Assembly: GCA_905182175.1 (NCBI GenBank)
Contig: CAJJAT010000004.1
Span: forward strand, 1 to 64,000
Direction: 5' to 3'
Length of the DNA: 64,000 nucleotides
Source of the DNA: Flavobacteriales bacterium UBA1494
GTDB lineage: Bacteria; Bacteroidota; Bacteroidia; Flavobacteriales_E; Vicingaceae
In this document: one piece after another, positions 19,001-25,885 of the stretch
Position numbering within the stretch: the stretch's first letter is position 1
How the letters are laid out: every line of letters begins with the position of its first letter
Position numbers and translations under genes: made by a program
Notes under the pieces: generated by a model
Told to the model about the DNA's origin: nothing
What the model saw: the letters and a program-made list of their open reading frames with translations, nothing else
The model's database searches: none

Positions 19001-19769
19001 GGACGTTGCAGAGATAACAGAAAAGAATACGAAAGAATCTAAAGGTCGAATAATTAAATACCAAGAGAATGCAAATCAAACTTCGACGGAAATAGGACAA
19101 TATACAGGAGCTAATGCTGAGAACTACAAACGTGTTTTAAAAGAGGAAGAGAGGCTTGCAGAGATAACAGAGAAAGACACAAAAGAATCTGAAGATCGGA
19201 GACTTAAATACCAAGAAAAGGCAAATCAAACTTCGACGGAAATAGGACAATATACAGGAGCTAATGCTGAGAACTACAAACGTGTTTTAAAAGAGGAAGA
19301 AGTGTTTGCAGAGGCAACAGATAAAAATGCCAAAGAATCCGGAGATCGAAGACTTGAATACCAAGAAAATGCAAATCAAACTTCAACGGAAATGCGACAA
19401 TTTGCAGGAGAAAATGATGAAACTTTTAAAAATAACCAACTTGCGATTGAAGAGTTAGAAAAAGACTTAAAAAAAGAAAACGAAGAGTTTGTTGATGCGT
19501 CTGAAAAGAGAAGAAAGAAGAACTCCGAAGAGGACTATTATTTAGGTGAGAAAAAGATAAGGCAAGACAAATCTTCTGCTGATTACCCTCAAGGAATAAC
19601 AGAAAAAATTATTGAAAGCCAGAACAACAGCACAACTATTAGAAGAATTGTTGTGGAAAGTACGAGAACCGATATTTATGAAAAAACACTTTACAAGTGG
19701 GGAGGTATTTTCTACACCAAAAATGGAAGAAATATCACAAAAGATATGTGGGATAGTGAAAGTAAATAA
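13026..19769 (+). CDS. giant exported repeat protein (2247 residues), TPR-like and coiled-coil, inside the B12 operon
   Basis: The start is TTG at 13026 (a stop sits two codons upstream) and opens a signal peptide cleaved near VNAQ|F. Residues about 26-115 form a CNA-B/carboxypeptidase-regulatory-like beta-domain (GASIKVFKDGSFVESVSTDS). From about 178 to 1680 run 24 units of roughly 65-75 residues. Each has the form Y-x2-AI-x-KGD-AL, then a Y-x2-AK-x2-Y/F pair, then LKP-x-E-x-YPK-x-KI-x-EI, a TPR-like helical hairpin with an extra helix. Next comes a charged coiled-coil (about 1690-1880), five 50-residue repeats starting NYKRILKEEE, and a conserved-looking tail (VESTRTDIYEKTLYKWGGIF). No enzyme motif, sorting domain or membrane span is visible. 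The gene lies 71 bases after the PP-loop gene and 11 bases before btuF. A periplasm-spanning or scaffold role is possible but unproven. Confidence 0.85.
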   Translation: MKGFIKYFFALLLMFLFQQVNAQFRLIMEIAVTEEGRRMPGASIKVFKDGSFVESVSTDSKGLADIACEPNAVYTIEIGGNKGMVAKKLEINTNSVTPETAKGDVFFPVTVGLFEKIDGLNLAILDKPIGKIKFDPEYGDFDSDASYTKTIQKQLENLEKEFLAKQDEKAAEKAGAMKEYAAAIKIADKALASEEWEQAAEQYRIAEKVNPDPLETYPSFQLAELKTKLMKIESDNERYDEAITKAETALSSKNYEIAIAEFQRASGYKPKEEYPETKIKEVQGILANSVKIEQSYLAAIEKGDNALKINDMTIAKAAFQEAVSLKSDETYPKNKISEIDDILAKQDARKAEYDTAIKDADEALAVKDYPVAKASYTKASTLKPTEQYPKDQIGKVEALMVGAAKLEQNYLTAVEKGDIALKLNNFVEAKTSFQSASTLKPEEAYPKNKVKEIDDFIAANEAKDKQYLDKIAEADKALESKEYENAKTAYTAAVNIKPAEAYPATKISEIDGVLASLAKAEENYKAAITKGDAAIVSVDYVTAKAAFNEALTYKPDEKYPKDKLAEIGTIVLKNQESEEEYKAAIIDGDDALTDKNYDKAKEFYAVATGLKPSEAYPKTKISEIEKTVSEAAEKEKFYNDALASADDAMNSNELEKAKGNYEVASGLKPEESYPKEQIAKIVTQILESQELNLNYTAAINEGDGALTAKDYEKAKTAFDKASILKENEEYPKTKISEINGILTELKGKEETYNAAIAKGDAALSSEKYEGARAAFEEAVAIKDEKYPKDKIVEIDAKIKALAEAAATSERLDAEYQAAIAKADKFGSEKKYDEAISEYTKAGELKPEESYPKEKITELSLAKKNEAKAAALAEVQKKYEEQIKTADAAFQAGDLEVARTAYETALATKEDETYPVEKIASITETLVNDAQNDSKYKDAISAADKLMVEEKLEEAKTEYQKAAKFKPDQEFPKEKIVEIDERLTQIAAKQEEIRLQGKKQAEVDANYTVIIADADNLFNLGKFEEAKPKYEAALTIKEEQYPKDKIAEIAAKLVKLSDASDAAEAQAKIDAEYDAIIVKADALFNSEEYTTAKSKYEAAVAVKEEQYPKDKIAEIAAKLVELADAAAANSAAEAQAKIDAAYDAILVEANALFDSEEYATAKSKYEAAVAVKEEKYPKDKITEIAAKLVELADADAANSAAEAQAKIDAAYNAILVEADALFSSEEYTTAKSKYEAAVAVKEEQYPKDKIVEIAAKLVELADADAANSAAEAQAKIDAAYGAILVEANALFDSEEYATAKSKYEAAFAVKEEQYPKDKIAEIEAKLIKLASAEAANVAATAKAKVDKEYKDLIAEADALFEIKEFKSAKISYETALRLKDELYPKDQIAKITSAINALSNVEAAEVQEAKIELEYLAAIEKGDNLLTSDDLGNALKAFKKAASLKPAESYPAQKIAEIDSLITARNGIDAAKQEELKKLYDNYIQEGISAMDDENWSLAVSSFQEAQNTLPEEALPPIKLKEVKDLKTKQVSEEEEIRLRKEQSAANDASYQVAIANGDKYFRDKNYNEAENEYRLALGLKSKEIYPQDQLDKIIAIEAAQNAAKQAELNAKSTGEKKEQQYKNLIALGDREFQAESYEKAKDNFETALKIKSDEAYPKAQIVLLNNLLEKEKLAEAQRGKDFDKPIQIQKGPKATITDDAEAEIERIYRELWAKQNSDKNAKLEEIQADLGKIREENIELEQSRRLNAIEQLEDIRISMKDQFEVSSELNFQNYETIKQQEEDFTVSGQSYMKTAERRRETKAMDKELLVESISLFNKKRAVEILEGKKEMIENEFNEVSQSNLNKTKIQYDYITDFRSKLEDLKSRLQKFHEGKSTEFYPENYKRILNEKEELAGTTEKNTKESEDRRLEFLDNVNQTSAEIEEYTRENIENYKRILKEEEESGKTTEKNTKESEDRRLKYLDKVNQTSTEIGQYTGKNIENYKRILKEEEDVAEITEKNTKESKGRIIKYQENANQTSTEIGQYTGANAENYKRVLKEEERLAEITEKDTKESEDRRLKYQEKANQTSTEIGQYTGANAENYKRVLKEEEVFAEATDKNAKESGDRRLEYQENANQTSTEMRQFAGENDETFKNNQLAIEELEKDLKKENEEFVDASEKRRKKNSEEDYYLGEKKIRQDKSSADYPQGITEKIIESQNNSTTIRRIVVESTRTDIYEKTLYKWGGIFYTKNGRNITKDMWDSESK
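13558..18040 (+). repeat. 24 degenerate TPR-like repeat units in the giant protein
   Basis: Each unit ends in a variant of YPK-x-KI-x-EI. Counting these ends (ETYPSFQ, EEYPETK, ETYPKNK and so on to EAYPKAQ) gives 24. Protein similarity is clear throughout while most units differ strongly at the DNA level, so the array is old except for its centre. Confidence 0.85.
16209..17010 (+). repeat. near-identical 207-base tandem repeats
   Basis: The marker GCAGAAGCTCAAGCAAAAAT recurs at 16209, 16416, 16623 and 16830, exactly 207 bases (69 codons) apart, and the sequence between is almost the same in each unit. This is a recent expansion by unequal recombination inside the older repeat array and is likely to vary in copy number. 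Confidence 0.9.
18669..19418 (+). repeat. five 150-base repeats encoding a charged coiled-coil
   Basis: GAGAACTA(C/T)AAACG recurs near 18669, 18819, 18969, 19119 and 19269, a 150-base (50-codon) period. The encoded unit runs from NYKRILKEEE through ESEDRRLKY to NQTSTEIGQYTG, which should form a long helix. It is separate from the 207-base array in both sequence and period. Confidence 0.88.
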
Positions 19770-19780
19770 CAGTTATATAT

Positions 19781-20914
19781 ATGAATAGGCTTTTCATCTC
19801 GTTTCTTTTGGTCTTTGTAATGGCCTGCTCATCCTCTACAAAAGAAAGCACTCTAACCAGTACCTCTCAACAAGAAGAATACGCTAGCTTTTCTATTAAG
19901 GATTCATCGGGGTTTAAAATAATTGAGATAAAGCAGCCATTTTTAGGTGCTTTGCAACCCGAAAGGTATGTTCTATACCTTAAACAAGATGGCCAACCTG
20001 AAGGAATTAGTGCAAGTGTATTTGTTGGTTTACCTGTTGAGCGAATTGGTATTAATTCGACTACGCATTTGGGATTTTTAAATGCAATTGAACAGTCAGG
20101 AAAGATTGTAGCAGCAACCAATAATCATCTCTTTTATGATGGGATAATGAATCAAAGAATTGATTCTGGAAAAGTTACTAGCTTAGGCAATAGAGTATTA
20201 AATACAGAAAAAACAATAAAAAGTGAGTTAGATGTACTTTTTAGCTTTGCTATTGACGCAGCCTCTTACGAGGAAGTAAAAAAGCTGAGGAAATTGGGAC
20301 AACCGGTTATAGTTATTTCTGAATTTTTAGAAGCTGACCCCATTAGAAAAGCGAGATGGCTTGATGTATTTGCTGCCTTTTTTGATACTCAAACTCAAGA
20401 GAAATCCAAACAATTTTTAGAAGAGGTAGAGCTTTGTTATGACTCTATTCGAAATAAAGCATCTCTATTTTCATTTTCTCCTTCCGTTTCAATTGGTTTG
20501 CCATGGAAAGGAACGTGGTATGTTAGCGGAGCAGAATCATATCAAGCTCAATTAATAAAAGATGCAGGGGGACTCTATACGTGGAAGAAGTATAAACAAG
20601 CAGGAAGCGTTCCATTAGATATTGAAACTGCCATTAGTCAGGGACTTCAATCTGACATTTGGATTAACCCGGGAATGGTTAGGGGTTCAAAAGAATTATT
20701 GGGAAAAAATGAAATATTTGAACAATTCAAATCATATAAAAATCGCACTATTTACACGAACTACAAACTGTCTAATAGCAACGGAGCGAATGATTATTGG
20801 GAAAAAGGAGCTGTACGACCAGATTTAATATTGGCTGATTTGGTTGCTGTTTTTCATCCTTTGGATTCATCTTCGGTTGGAGAGGCAACATTTTACAAAA
20901 GTATTTTTAAATGA
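19781..20914 (+). CDS. btuF: ABC-transporter substrate-binding lipoprotein, BtuF-type
   Basis: A 377-residue lipoprotein (leader MNRLFISFLLVFVMAC, lipid-modified Cys16, then SSSTKES). It carries the COG0614 fold: GLPVERIGINSTTHLGFLNA, LDVLFSFAIDAASYEEVKKL, QPVIVISEFLEADPIRKARW, WYVSGAESYQAQLIKDAGG and a C-terminal SDIWINPGM block. It should sit on the periplasmic face, bind corrinoid and deliver it to the permease encoded next, with which it overlaps by four bases. Proteins of this group also serve ferric siderophores, so the cobalamin assignment rests on the upstream riboswitch. It starts eleven bases after the giant repeat gene. Confidence 0.83.
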   Translation: MNRLFISFLLVFVMACSSSTKESTLTSTSQQEEYASFSIKDSSGFKIIEIKQPFLGALQPERYVLYLKQDGQPEGISASVFVGLPVERIGINSTTHLGFLNAIEQSGKIVAATNNHLFYDGIMNQRIDSGKVTSLGNRVLNTEKTIKSELDVLFSFAIDAASYEEVKKLRKLGQPVIVISEFLEADPIRKARWLDVFAAFFDTQTQEKSKQFLEEVELCYDSIRNKASLFSFSPSVSIGLPWKGTWYVSGAESYQAQLIKDAGGLYTWKKYKQAGSVPLDIETAISQGLQSDIWINPGMVRGSKELLGKNEIFEQFKSYKNRTIYTNYKLSNSNGANDYWEKGAVRPDLILADLVAVFHPLDSSSVGEATFYKSIFK

Positions 20915-21921
20915 AAAGTTCCTTCATTTTTACTCTTTTGATTATAGCGCTTATCCTTCTTGCTGTTGCTGATGTTTTAATTGGCAGTGTTTCAATTCCA
21001 CTAGAAGATTTCATGAATTTGTTAAAAGGAGAAGAAAATTCTGAAGTTTTTAACTTCATCGTTCTTCAATCACGTATTCCAAAAGCGTTAACTGCCGTTC
21101 TTTGTGGTGCCTCCCTTTCCCTGGCTGGTTTATTAATGCAAACATTATTTAGAAATCCTTTGGCTGGTCCCTATTTGTTGGGAATTAGTTCTGGAGCAGG
21201 TTTAGGAGTTGCTCTTTTGGTTATGGGGGCCGGAGTTATAGGAATCTCTCTTTCTTCTCAACTATCTTTTAATGCTGCAGCAATAGGTGGTTCATTAGCG
21301 ATGATGACTATTTTATTCGTTGTTTCTTTTAAAGTTAAAGATATAATGACACTGCTTATTTTTGGTGTAATGATGGGTTCCATAGCTACTGCTATTATAG
21401 GACTAATTCAATTTTTCACAAGTGCCTTTCAGCTTAAGTCGTTTATTGTATGGACTTTGGGGAGCTTGTCAGCTGTTTCATATGGCGAGTTGGCTTTTCT
21501 ATCTGTTGTATTGGTAAGTTCAAGTTTGTTTATGATTGCTCAATACAAAGGATTAAACGCAATTTTGATTGGAGAGGATTTCGCGAAAATGTTGGGGATT
21601 AAAATCTTGAGTATCCGCTTAAGTATAATTATTGTAACTGGAATACTAGCGGGTCTAATAACTGCTTTCTGCGGGCCAATTGGATTTGTAGGTATTATAA
21701 TTCCGCACTTGGCAAGGCTAGTTCTAAAATCAAACGATCATTTACTATTGATTCCTGTCTGTTTGCTTCTTGGGGCAAATGTGCTGTTGCTAAGTGATAT
21801 TTTAGCTCATTTGCCAGCGGATGGCACTAGCTTACCAATTAATTCAATCACTTCAATTATTGGTATCCCTATAATTTTATGGATCATATTTGGTAACAAA
21901 AATCTAAGTCAAACATTTTGA
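20911..21921 (+). CDS. btuC: FecCD/BtuC-family ABC transporter permease
   Basis: A 336-residue inner-membrane permease with about ten hydrophobic helices. Family landmarks are LQSRIPKALTAVLCGASLSL, GLLMQTLFRNPLAGPYLLGI with the following SSGAGLGV, the ATP-binding-protein contact region around GEDFAKMLGIKI, and FCGPIGFVGIIIPHLARLV near the C-terminus. It forms the translocation path for the substrate bound by the neighbouring lipoprotein. Overlaps of four bases with the genes on both sides make a compact btuFCD unit at the end of the riboswitch operon. Confidence 0.88.
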   Translation: MKSSFIFTLLIIALILLAVADVLIGSVSIPLEDFMNLLKGEENSEVFNFIVLQSRIPKALTAVLCGASLSLAGLLMQTLFRNPLAGPYLLGISSGAGLGVALLVMGAGVIGISLSSQLSFNAAAIGGSLAMMTILFVVSFKVKDIMTLLIFGVMMGSIATAIIGLIQFFTSAFQLKSFIVWTLGSLSAVSYGELAFLSVVLVSSSLFMIAQYKGLNAILIGEDFAKMLGIKILSIRLSIIIVTGILAGLITAFCGPIGFVGIIIPHLARLVLKSNDHLLLIPVCLLLGANVLLLSDILAHLPADGTSLPINSITSIIGIPIILWIIFGNKNLSQTF

Positions 21922-22643
21922 GTCATCCACTATTGCACATAAGAGATTTGTCTGTTTCATACTCAACTAAGTTCGAAATACTTTCGAACTTGAATTTGAG
22001 GTTAAATTCAAATGAATTAATCGCTATAATTGGCGAAAATGGAGCGGGAAAATCTACATTGTTAAAATCTATTTGTGGCTTAACAGCATACCATAAAGGA
22101 CAAATTTTATTATTTAACAAGGAGCTTAAAAAGTGGAATAGGGCCGAGCTTGCTAAAAAAGTAGCATATGTTAGTTCAAACGATCGAGTAAAGTCGTCTA
22201 TGACAGTTGAGCGTTTTGTTGGTTTTGGAAGATATCCTTATTCGGGTTGGATGGTGGGACAAACTGAGCAAGATAAAGAACAAATAAAAAGTGCTTTAGA
22301 GGTTTGTAAAATAGCGTATCTAAAATCTAAACATATGTCGCAGCTAAGTGACGGAGAGAGGCAAAAGGTCTATTTAGCGAAAGCAATAGCTCAAAATACG
22401 GAGCTCATAATTATGGACGAACCAACGACACATTTAGATATTAAAAGTTCTACTTCTATTTTTAAATTAATTGAGAGTCAAAAAGTAGCGGGTAGAACAG
22501 TTTTATTTTCTTCTCACCAAGTAGATAGAGCATTAAGCATAGCAGATAAGGTATGGCTCGTTGATTGTGGTAGAGTTATTGAAACTACTCCAGACCAATT
22601 TTTTGAAAGTCCTGAGTTGAAGAAAAAAATTTACGGAGAATAG
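21918..22643 (+). CDS. btuD: ABC transporter ATP-binding protein, BtuD-type
   Basis: A 241-residue ATPase energising the uptake of corrinoid. Walker A is GENGAGKST (about residues 39-47), the signature motif is LSDGERQK, Walker B is LIIMDEPTTHLD, and the switch His lies in FSSHQVD. Translation probably starts at TTG 21918, which overlaps the TGA of the permease gene (TTGA). The gene's 3' end runs 13 bases into the convergent small lipoprotein gene. Nothing in the sequence separates a B12 from a siderophore transporter; the operon context does. Confidence 0.88.
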   Translation: MSHPLLHIRDLSVSYSTKFEILSNLNLRLNSNELIAIIGENGAGKSTLLKSICGLTAYHKGQILLFNKELKKWNRAELAKKVAYVSSNDRVKSSMTVERFVGFGRYPYSGWMVGQTEQDKEQIKSALEVCKIAYLKSKHMSQLSDGERQKVYLAKAIAQNTELIIMDEPTTHLDIKSSTSIFKLIESQKVAGRTVLFSSHQVDRALSIADKVWLVDCGRVIETTPDQFFESPELKKKIYGE

Positions 22644-22879
22644 GTTGGCTTCTTTTTCTTTGTGGTGCCCATTATTCGTTTAGCACGTTTTTTCATCACT
22701 TTGTCGAATTGCTTTTTTTGACGCTTTTCAATTTTTGTTTTACCTTTTCGCAGCCCCTTGCTCGGGGAACCTCCAATAACTTTACCGTTTCTACCATTTA
22801 CGCCTTCTACACCCTTAAAAACATTGCAAGCGCTTAATGTAACTAATACCAATAAAACAAAACTGAATTTCTTAATCAT
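22631..22879 (-). CDS. small basic lipoprotein of unknown function
   Basis: An 82-residue lipoprotein: the leader MIKKFSFVLLVLVTLSAC ends in a lipobox (LSAC), and the mature part is short, Gly-rich and then strongly basic (KKQFDKVMKKRAKRIMG, ending TKKKKPTYSP). It follows the SCO1-family gene with an eight-base overlap and probably shares its transcript. I do not recognise a family. The basic tail could bind anionic lipids or peptidoglycan-linked polymers, but this is speculative. Confidence 0.65.
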   Translation of the reverse strand: MIKKFSFVLLVLVTLSACNVFKGVEGVNGRNGKVIGGSPSKGLRKGKTKIEKRQKKQFDKVMKKRAKRIMGTTKKKKPTYSP

Positions 22880-23528
22880 ATTCTTGACTTAGGATCTCTA
22901 TGTCAACTATTAACTTATCTACTGATTCAGGCGAGGTACCATCGTAAAATCCTCTAATGCGTTTCTCTTTGTCCACTAGAACAAAATTTTCTGTGTGAAT
23001 AAAATCATCGGGACCACCATCTCCTTCTGTAACAGCAGCAAAATAACTCTTTCGAGCTAAATTGTAGATTATCTTTTTATCTCCTGTAGCCAGAATCCAT
23101 TTTGTTGGGTCTGCTTCATATAATTCTGCATATTTCTTTAATACAGGAACTGAATCGACTTCAGGTTGAACAGTGTGAGATAATATTTTAAAATCTTCGT
23201 CATCAGAAAACTCTGCTTGAATTCTTTGCATTTCTGCACTCATGCTCGGACATATGGTAGGGCAGGTGGTGAAGAAAAAATCAGCTACATAATAATAACC
23301 ATCAAAATCTTTGTTGGTTAACTCTTCTCCATCTTGATTCGTAAGCACAAAATCACCGATTCTGTGACCTTTAGTAACATCTTGCTTCGATTTATCAACC
23401 AGTTCAGGATTTATCATCGCAGGAGAATAGATAGGTAAAACCCTATCGTTCTTAATCATTTCGTAGGCAATTCCAATACCGATGCAAAGTAGTATCGCCG
23501 GTGCAATAATTGCGAGTTTATTTTTCAT
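22872..23528 (-). CDS. SCO1/SenC/PrrC family copper-binding thioredoxin-fold protein
   Basis: A 218-residue membrane-anchored protein. The ATG at 23528 gives MKNKLAIIAPAILLCIGIGIAY, a single N-terminal transmembrane segment or uncleaved signal, with the domain facing the periplasm. The SCO1 features are present: FFFTTCPTICPSMSAEM (the CxxxC copper site) and the distal ligand His in DFIHTENFVLVDKE. The family delivers copper to the CuA site of cytochrome c oxidase or acts as a thiol-disulfide factor. Its start overlaps the end of the TlpA-like gene upstream, so two periplasmic redox proteins are made together. No oxidase genes are nearby. Confidence 0.9.
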   Translation of the reverse strand: MKNKLAIIAPAILLCIGIGIAYEMIKNDRVLPIYSPAMINPELVDKSKQDVTKGHRIGDFVLTNQDGEELTNKDFDGYYYVADFFFTTCPTICPSMSAEMQRIQAEFSDDEDFKILSHTVQPEVDSVPVLKKYAELYEADPTKWILATGDKKIIYNLARKSYFAAVTEGDGGPDDFIHTENFVLVDKEKRIRGFYDGTSPESVDKLIVDIEILSQEYD

Positions 23529-24936
23529 TTTCTTTCTCCTCAATATAATATTCTAATATCTGCTCTAAAGATTCAATGCTCATTTTCTTTGATAAGATAT
23601 TTTTGTCCTTATCCAATAAATAAGTTTGAGGTGTACTAAAAACATCGTAAGAATTTCTAAAATTACTTTGCATTGTTTCTCCATCAGAACCATTTAAAAA
23701 ATTCAATTCATGTTTTATAATGAACTCTTTCCATTCTTCATTTTCATATTCACTTCCTACGGCAAAAACTTCAACGCCTTTGTCTTTCACTTTATCGTAC
23801 AATGTTTTTAATTTTGGGGTAGAGGTCTTACAATGGCCGCAAGTTGGAGACCATATATAAACAACTGTAAAATCAGCTTCAACAGCGTACAATTCTAAAA
23901 ACTTCTTTTGGGCCGTATCTTTTACAACTATATTTGGAGCTTTTTTTCCGATTAACAAAGGGTCTAGAGCGATTACTCTTTCACTTAACTTTTCAAGTTG
24001 TTTGTCTGTAAACCATTCTTTAGCAAATCCTTTCATAAAATAGTTTTTGCCTAAATGCACAAAAACACCGTCCATTCCCATGTTTTCTGAACGCTCAAAA
24101 AAGGAGGTAAAATGGGTGAGTGTGTACTTAAATAAAACAGGGCTTTTCCGGGTTTTCTCCAATAAGTAATCCATAGCAACAATTAAGGAGTCAGGATCCG
24201 GTACAGTTAACTTATTTACATAATATGTTATTTTATCGTGAAAAGTAGTTGTTCGTAATAATCTCTCATCTGAGAAGTCGTAATTGTCAAAATAGTGGGC
24301 TTTAAAGTATTTAAATGCAAAAGTGCTATCTATTGAGCCATCTTCCTTTTTAGGAGCCTCAGGAACAGTAGGGTATTCTATGGCATATATAAAGTTACTT
24401 GTAAAAGATGCACTGTGTTTTTTATGAAAATTTGCGATGTACAACTTAACTTCATTGTCCAAACTTAACAAAGCCTCTCCTGCCGCTTTTTGCTCTGTAG
24501 CTGTTCCGTTCTTTTTCTTTTCGTTCAATTTTTTAGCAGTGCCTTGTCTTTCGTTCAAGAACAATAGATATTCATAAAATATTTTAGTCTCATTGCTCCC
24601 TTTTACTTTCATATTTAGGATGGTGAAAGCAGTGTCAGTTTGCATTGAAAAAACTTGATTATCTACCATAAAATCAAATAGTCTGCGGTCATCAACAATT
24701 AGGGAGTACATGCCATGAATTAAAGAATCTTTTCCTTCAAACACTAATTTTCCATTTTTGTCAATTTGTGTTGTGTCCCTGTAATATTGACCTTTTCCGT
24801 AGTAATACGCCAGATACGCCGTAGAGTCTGAAAGACCTGCTACTTCAATGTTAATTTTATATTCTTTTTGCGCATAGCTCGTTGTCGTTATGCACAATGC
24901 AATAAGCGTGTAAAATATGAGAGGAATTTTTGTCAT
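23518..24936 (-). CDS. TlpA-like thiol-disulfide oxidoreductase with DUF4369 and DUF5106 domains
   Basis: I start at ATG 24936, which opens the signal peptide MTKIPLIFYTLIALCITTTS; the upstream in-frame codon would prepend nine non-hydrophobic residues. The N-terminal 110 residues resemble DUF4369 (GLSDSTAYLAYYYGKGQYYRDTTQID), a helical middle part resembles DUF5106, and the C-terminal 140 residues form a thioredoxin domain with the active site WSPTCGHCKTSTPK and the cis-Pro loop FSTPQTYLLDK. Such Bacteroidota proteins reduce or shuffle disulfides in the periplasm, often supporting cytochrome or metallo-protein maturation. It overlaps the SCO1-family gene by about ten bases. Confidence 0.88.
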   Translation of the reverse strand: MTKIPLIFYTLIALCITTTSYAQKEYKINIEVAGLSDSTAYLAYYYGKGQYYRDTTQIDKNGKLVFEGKDSLIHGMYSLIVDDRRLFDFMVDNQVFSMQTDTAFTILNMKVKGSNETKIFYEYLLFLNERQGTAKKLNEKKKNGTATEQKAAGEALLSLDNEVKLYIANFHKKHSASFTSNFIYAIEYPTVPEAPKKEDGSIDSTFAFKYFKAHYFDNYDFSDERLLRTTTFHDKITYYVNKLTVPDPDSLIVAMDYLLEKTRKSPVLFKYTLTHFTSFFERSENMGMDGVFVHLGKNYFMKGFAKEWFTDKQLEKLSERVIALDPLLIGKKAPNIVVKDTAQKKFLELYAVEADFTVVYIWSPTCGHCKTSTPKLKTLYDKVKDKGVEVFAVGSEYENEEWKEFIIKHELNFLNGSDGETMQSNFRNSYDVFSTPQTYLLDKDKNILSKKMSIESLEQILEYYIEEKENEK

Positions 24937-25081
24937 AAAATATGGTTTGGAACAAAAATACAAATGAAGCCTCTAATAGCGCTGTTAACGCTTGTTAATT
25001 GCCATTTAGTTTTAAAGATTTTATTGTCAAATATGTTAGCAAAAAAGTAGTTTCGTTCTTTTTCAATCGTATATTTCCTTT

Positions 25082-25885
25082 GTGGAAACACTCGTTTGGA
25101 CCTTTCTAATATTAATTGTGCTCGCAGGACTCTTTGCAGGAGTTTTGTTAACGTTTTATTTGTTGCAAGAAAAAATCATCTTTTCACCTATTAAATTGAC
25201 AAAAAATTATCTCTACCCATTTGAAGGTGAGTTTGAGGAGCGGTTTTATGAAGTAGATATCAACGTATCCTTAAACTGCTTGTTATTTAAGGCAAAAAAC
25301 TCTAAAGGTCTTATTTTTTACATTCATGGGAATGCTGATAATTTAAGATATTGGGGCGATTTTGCACCATTTTTTGTAAATCTTGGATACGATGTTTTCA
25401 TGTACGACTTTAGAGGCTTTGGTAAAAGTGACGGCAGAATAAAAGGTGAACGAATGCTCCTACGTGATGCGAAGCGCATCTATGAAATTATGCTGAAGGA
25501 GTACGATGCTTTAAAAATTCACATTTATGGCTTCTCTCTTGGAACAGGTATTGCAGCTAGATTAGCCCATAATCAGCCCTTTGCAAACTTATTTTTGGAA
25601 GCGCCTTACTATAATTTTTTGAAACTTATTAATTATCACAAAGCCTATTTGCCGGCAAGTTGGATTACAAAATATCACTTTAGGACAAATAAATATTTAA
25701 AAGACATAGAGCAACCTATTCATATCTTTCATGGAACTGAAGATCGAAAAGTTCCCTTTTACTTGGGTAAAGAACTAAAAGACCTACATCCTAAAATTAA
25801 CTTTTATAAAGTCGACGGTGCTACTCATAACGAAATGCAAGAAATGGAACTTTTTCAATTGAAAATGGCTGATATTTTAGCGTAA
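25082..25885 (+). CDS. membrane-anchored alpha/beta hydrolase
   Basis: A 267-residue serine hydrolase, GTG start at 25082. Residues 5-27 form a transmembrane anchor ([17 protein letters not shown]). The alpha/beta fold follows: oxyanion region [29 protein letters not shown], nucleophile elbow [11 protein letters not shown] (Ser in GFSLG), acid in [10 protein letters not shown], and the catalytic His in GATHNEM. It belongs to the BEM46/ABHD-like group, whose natural substrates are generally unknown. The last nine bases overlap the convergent end of prfC. Confidence 0.85.
   Translation: METLVWTFLILIVLAGLFAGVLLTFYLLQEKIIFSPIKLTKNYLYPFEGEFEERFYEVDINVSLNCLLFKAKNSKGLIFYIHGNADNLRYWGDFAPFFVNLGYDVFMYDFRGFGKSDGRIKGERMLLRDAKRIYEIMLKEYDALKIHIYGFSLGTGIAARLAHNQPFANLFLEAPYYNFLKLINYHKAYLPASWITKYHFRTNKYLKDIEQPIHIFHGTEDRKVPFYLGKELKDLHPKINFYKVDGATHNEMQEMELFQLKMADILA

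Noticed and set aside
13558-19418. CRISPR-like array
   Set aside because: The periodic sequence is a continuous reading frame with 207- and 150-base units and no unique spacers of constant length.
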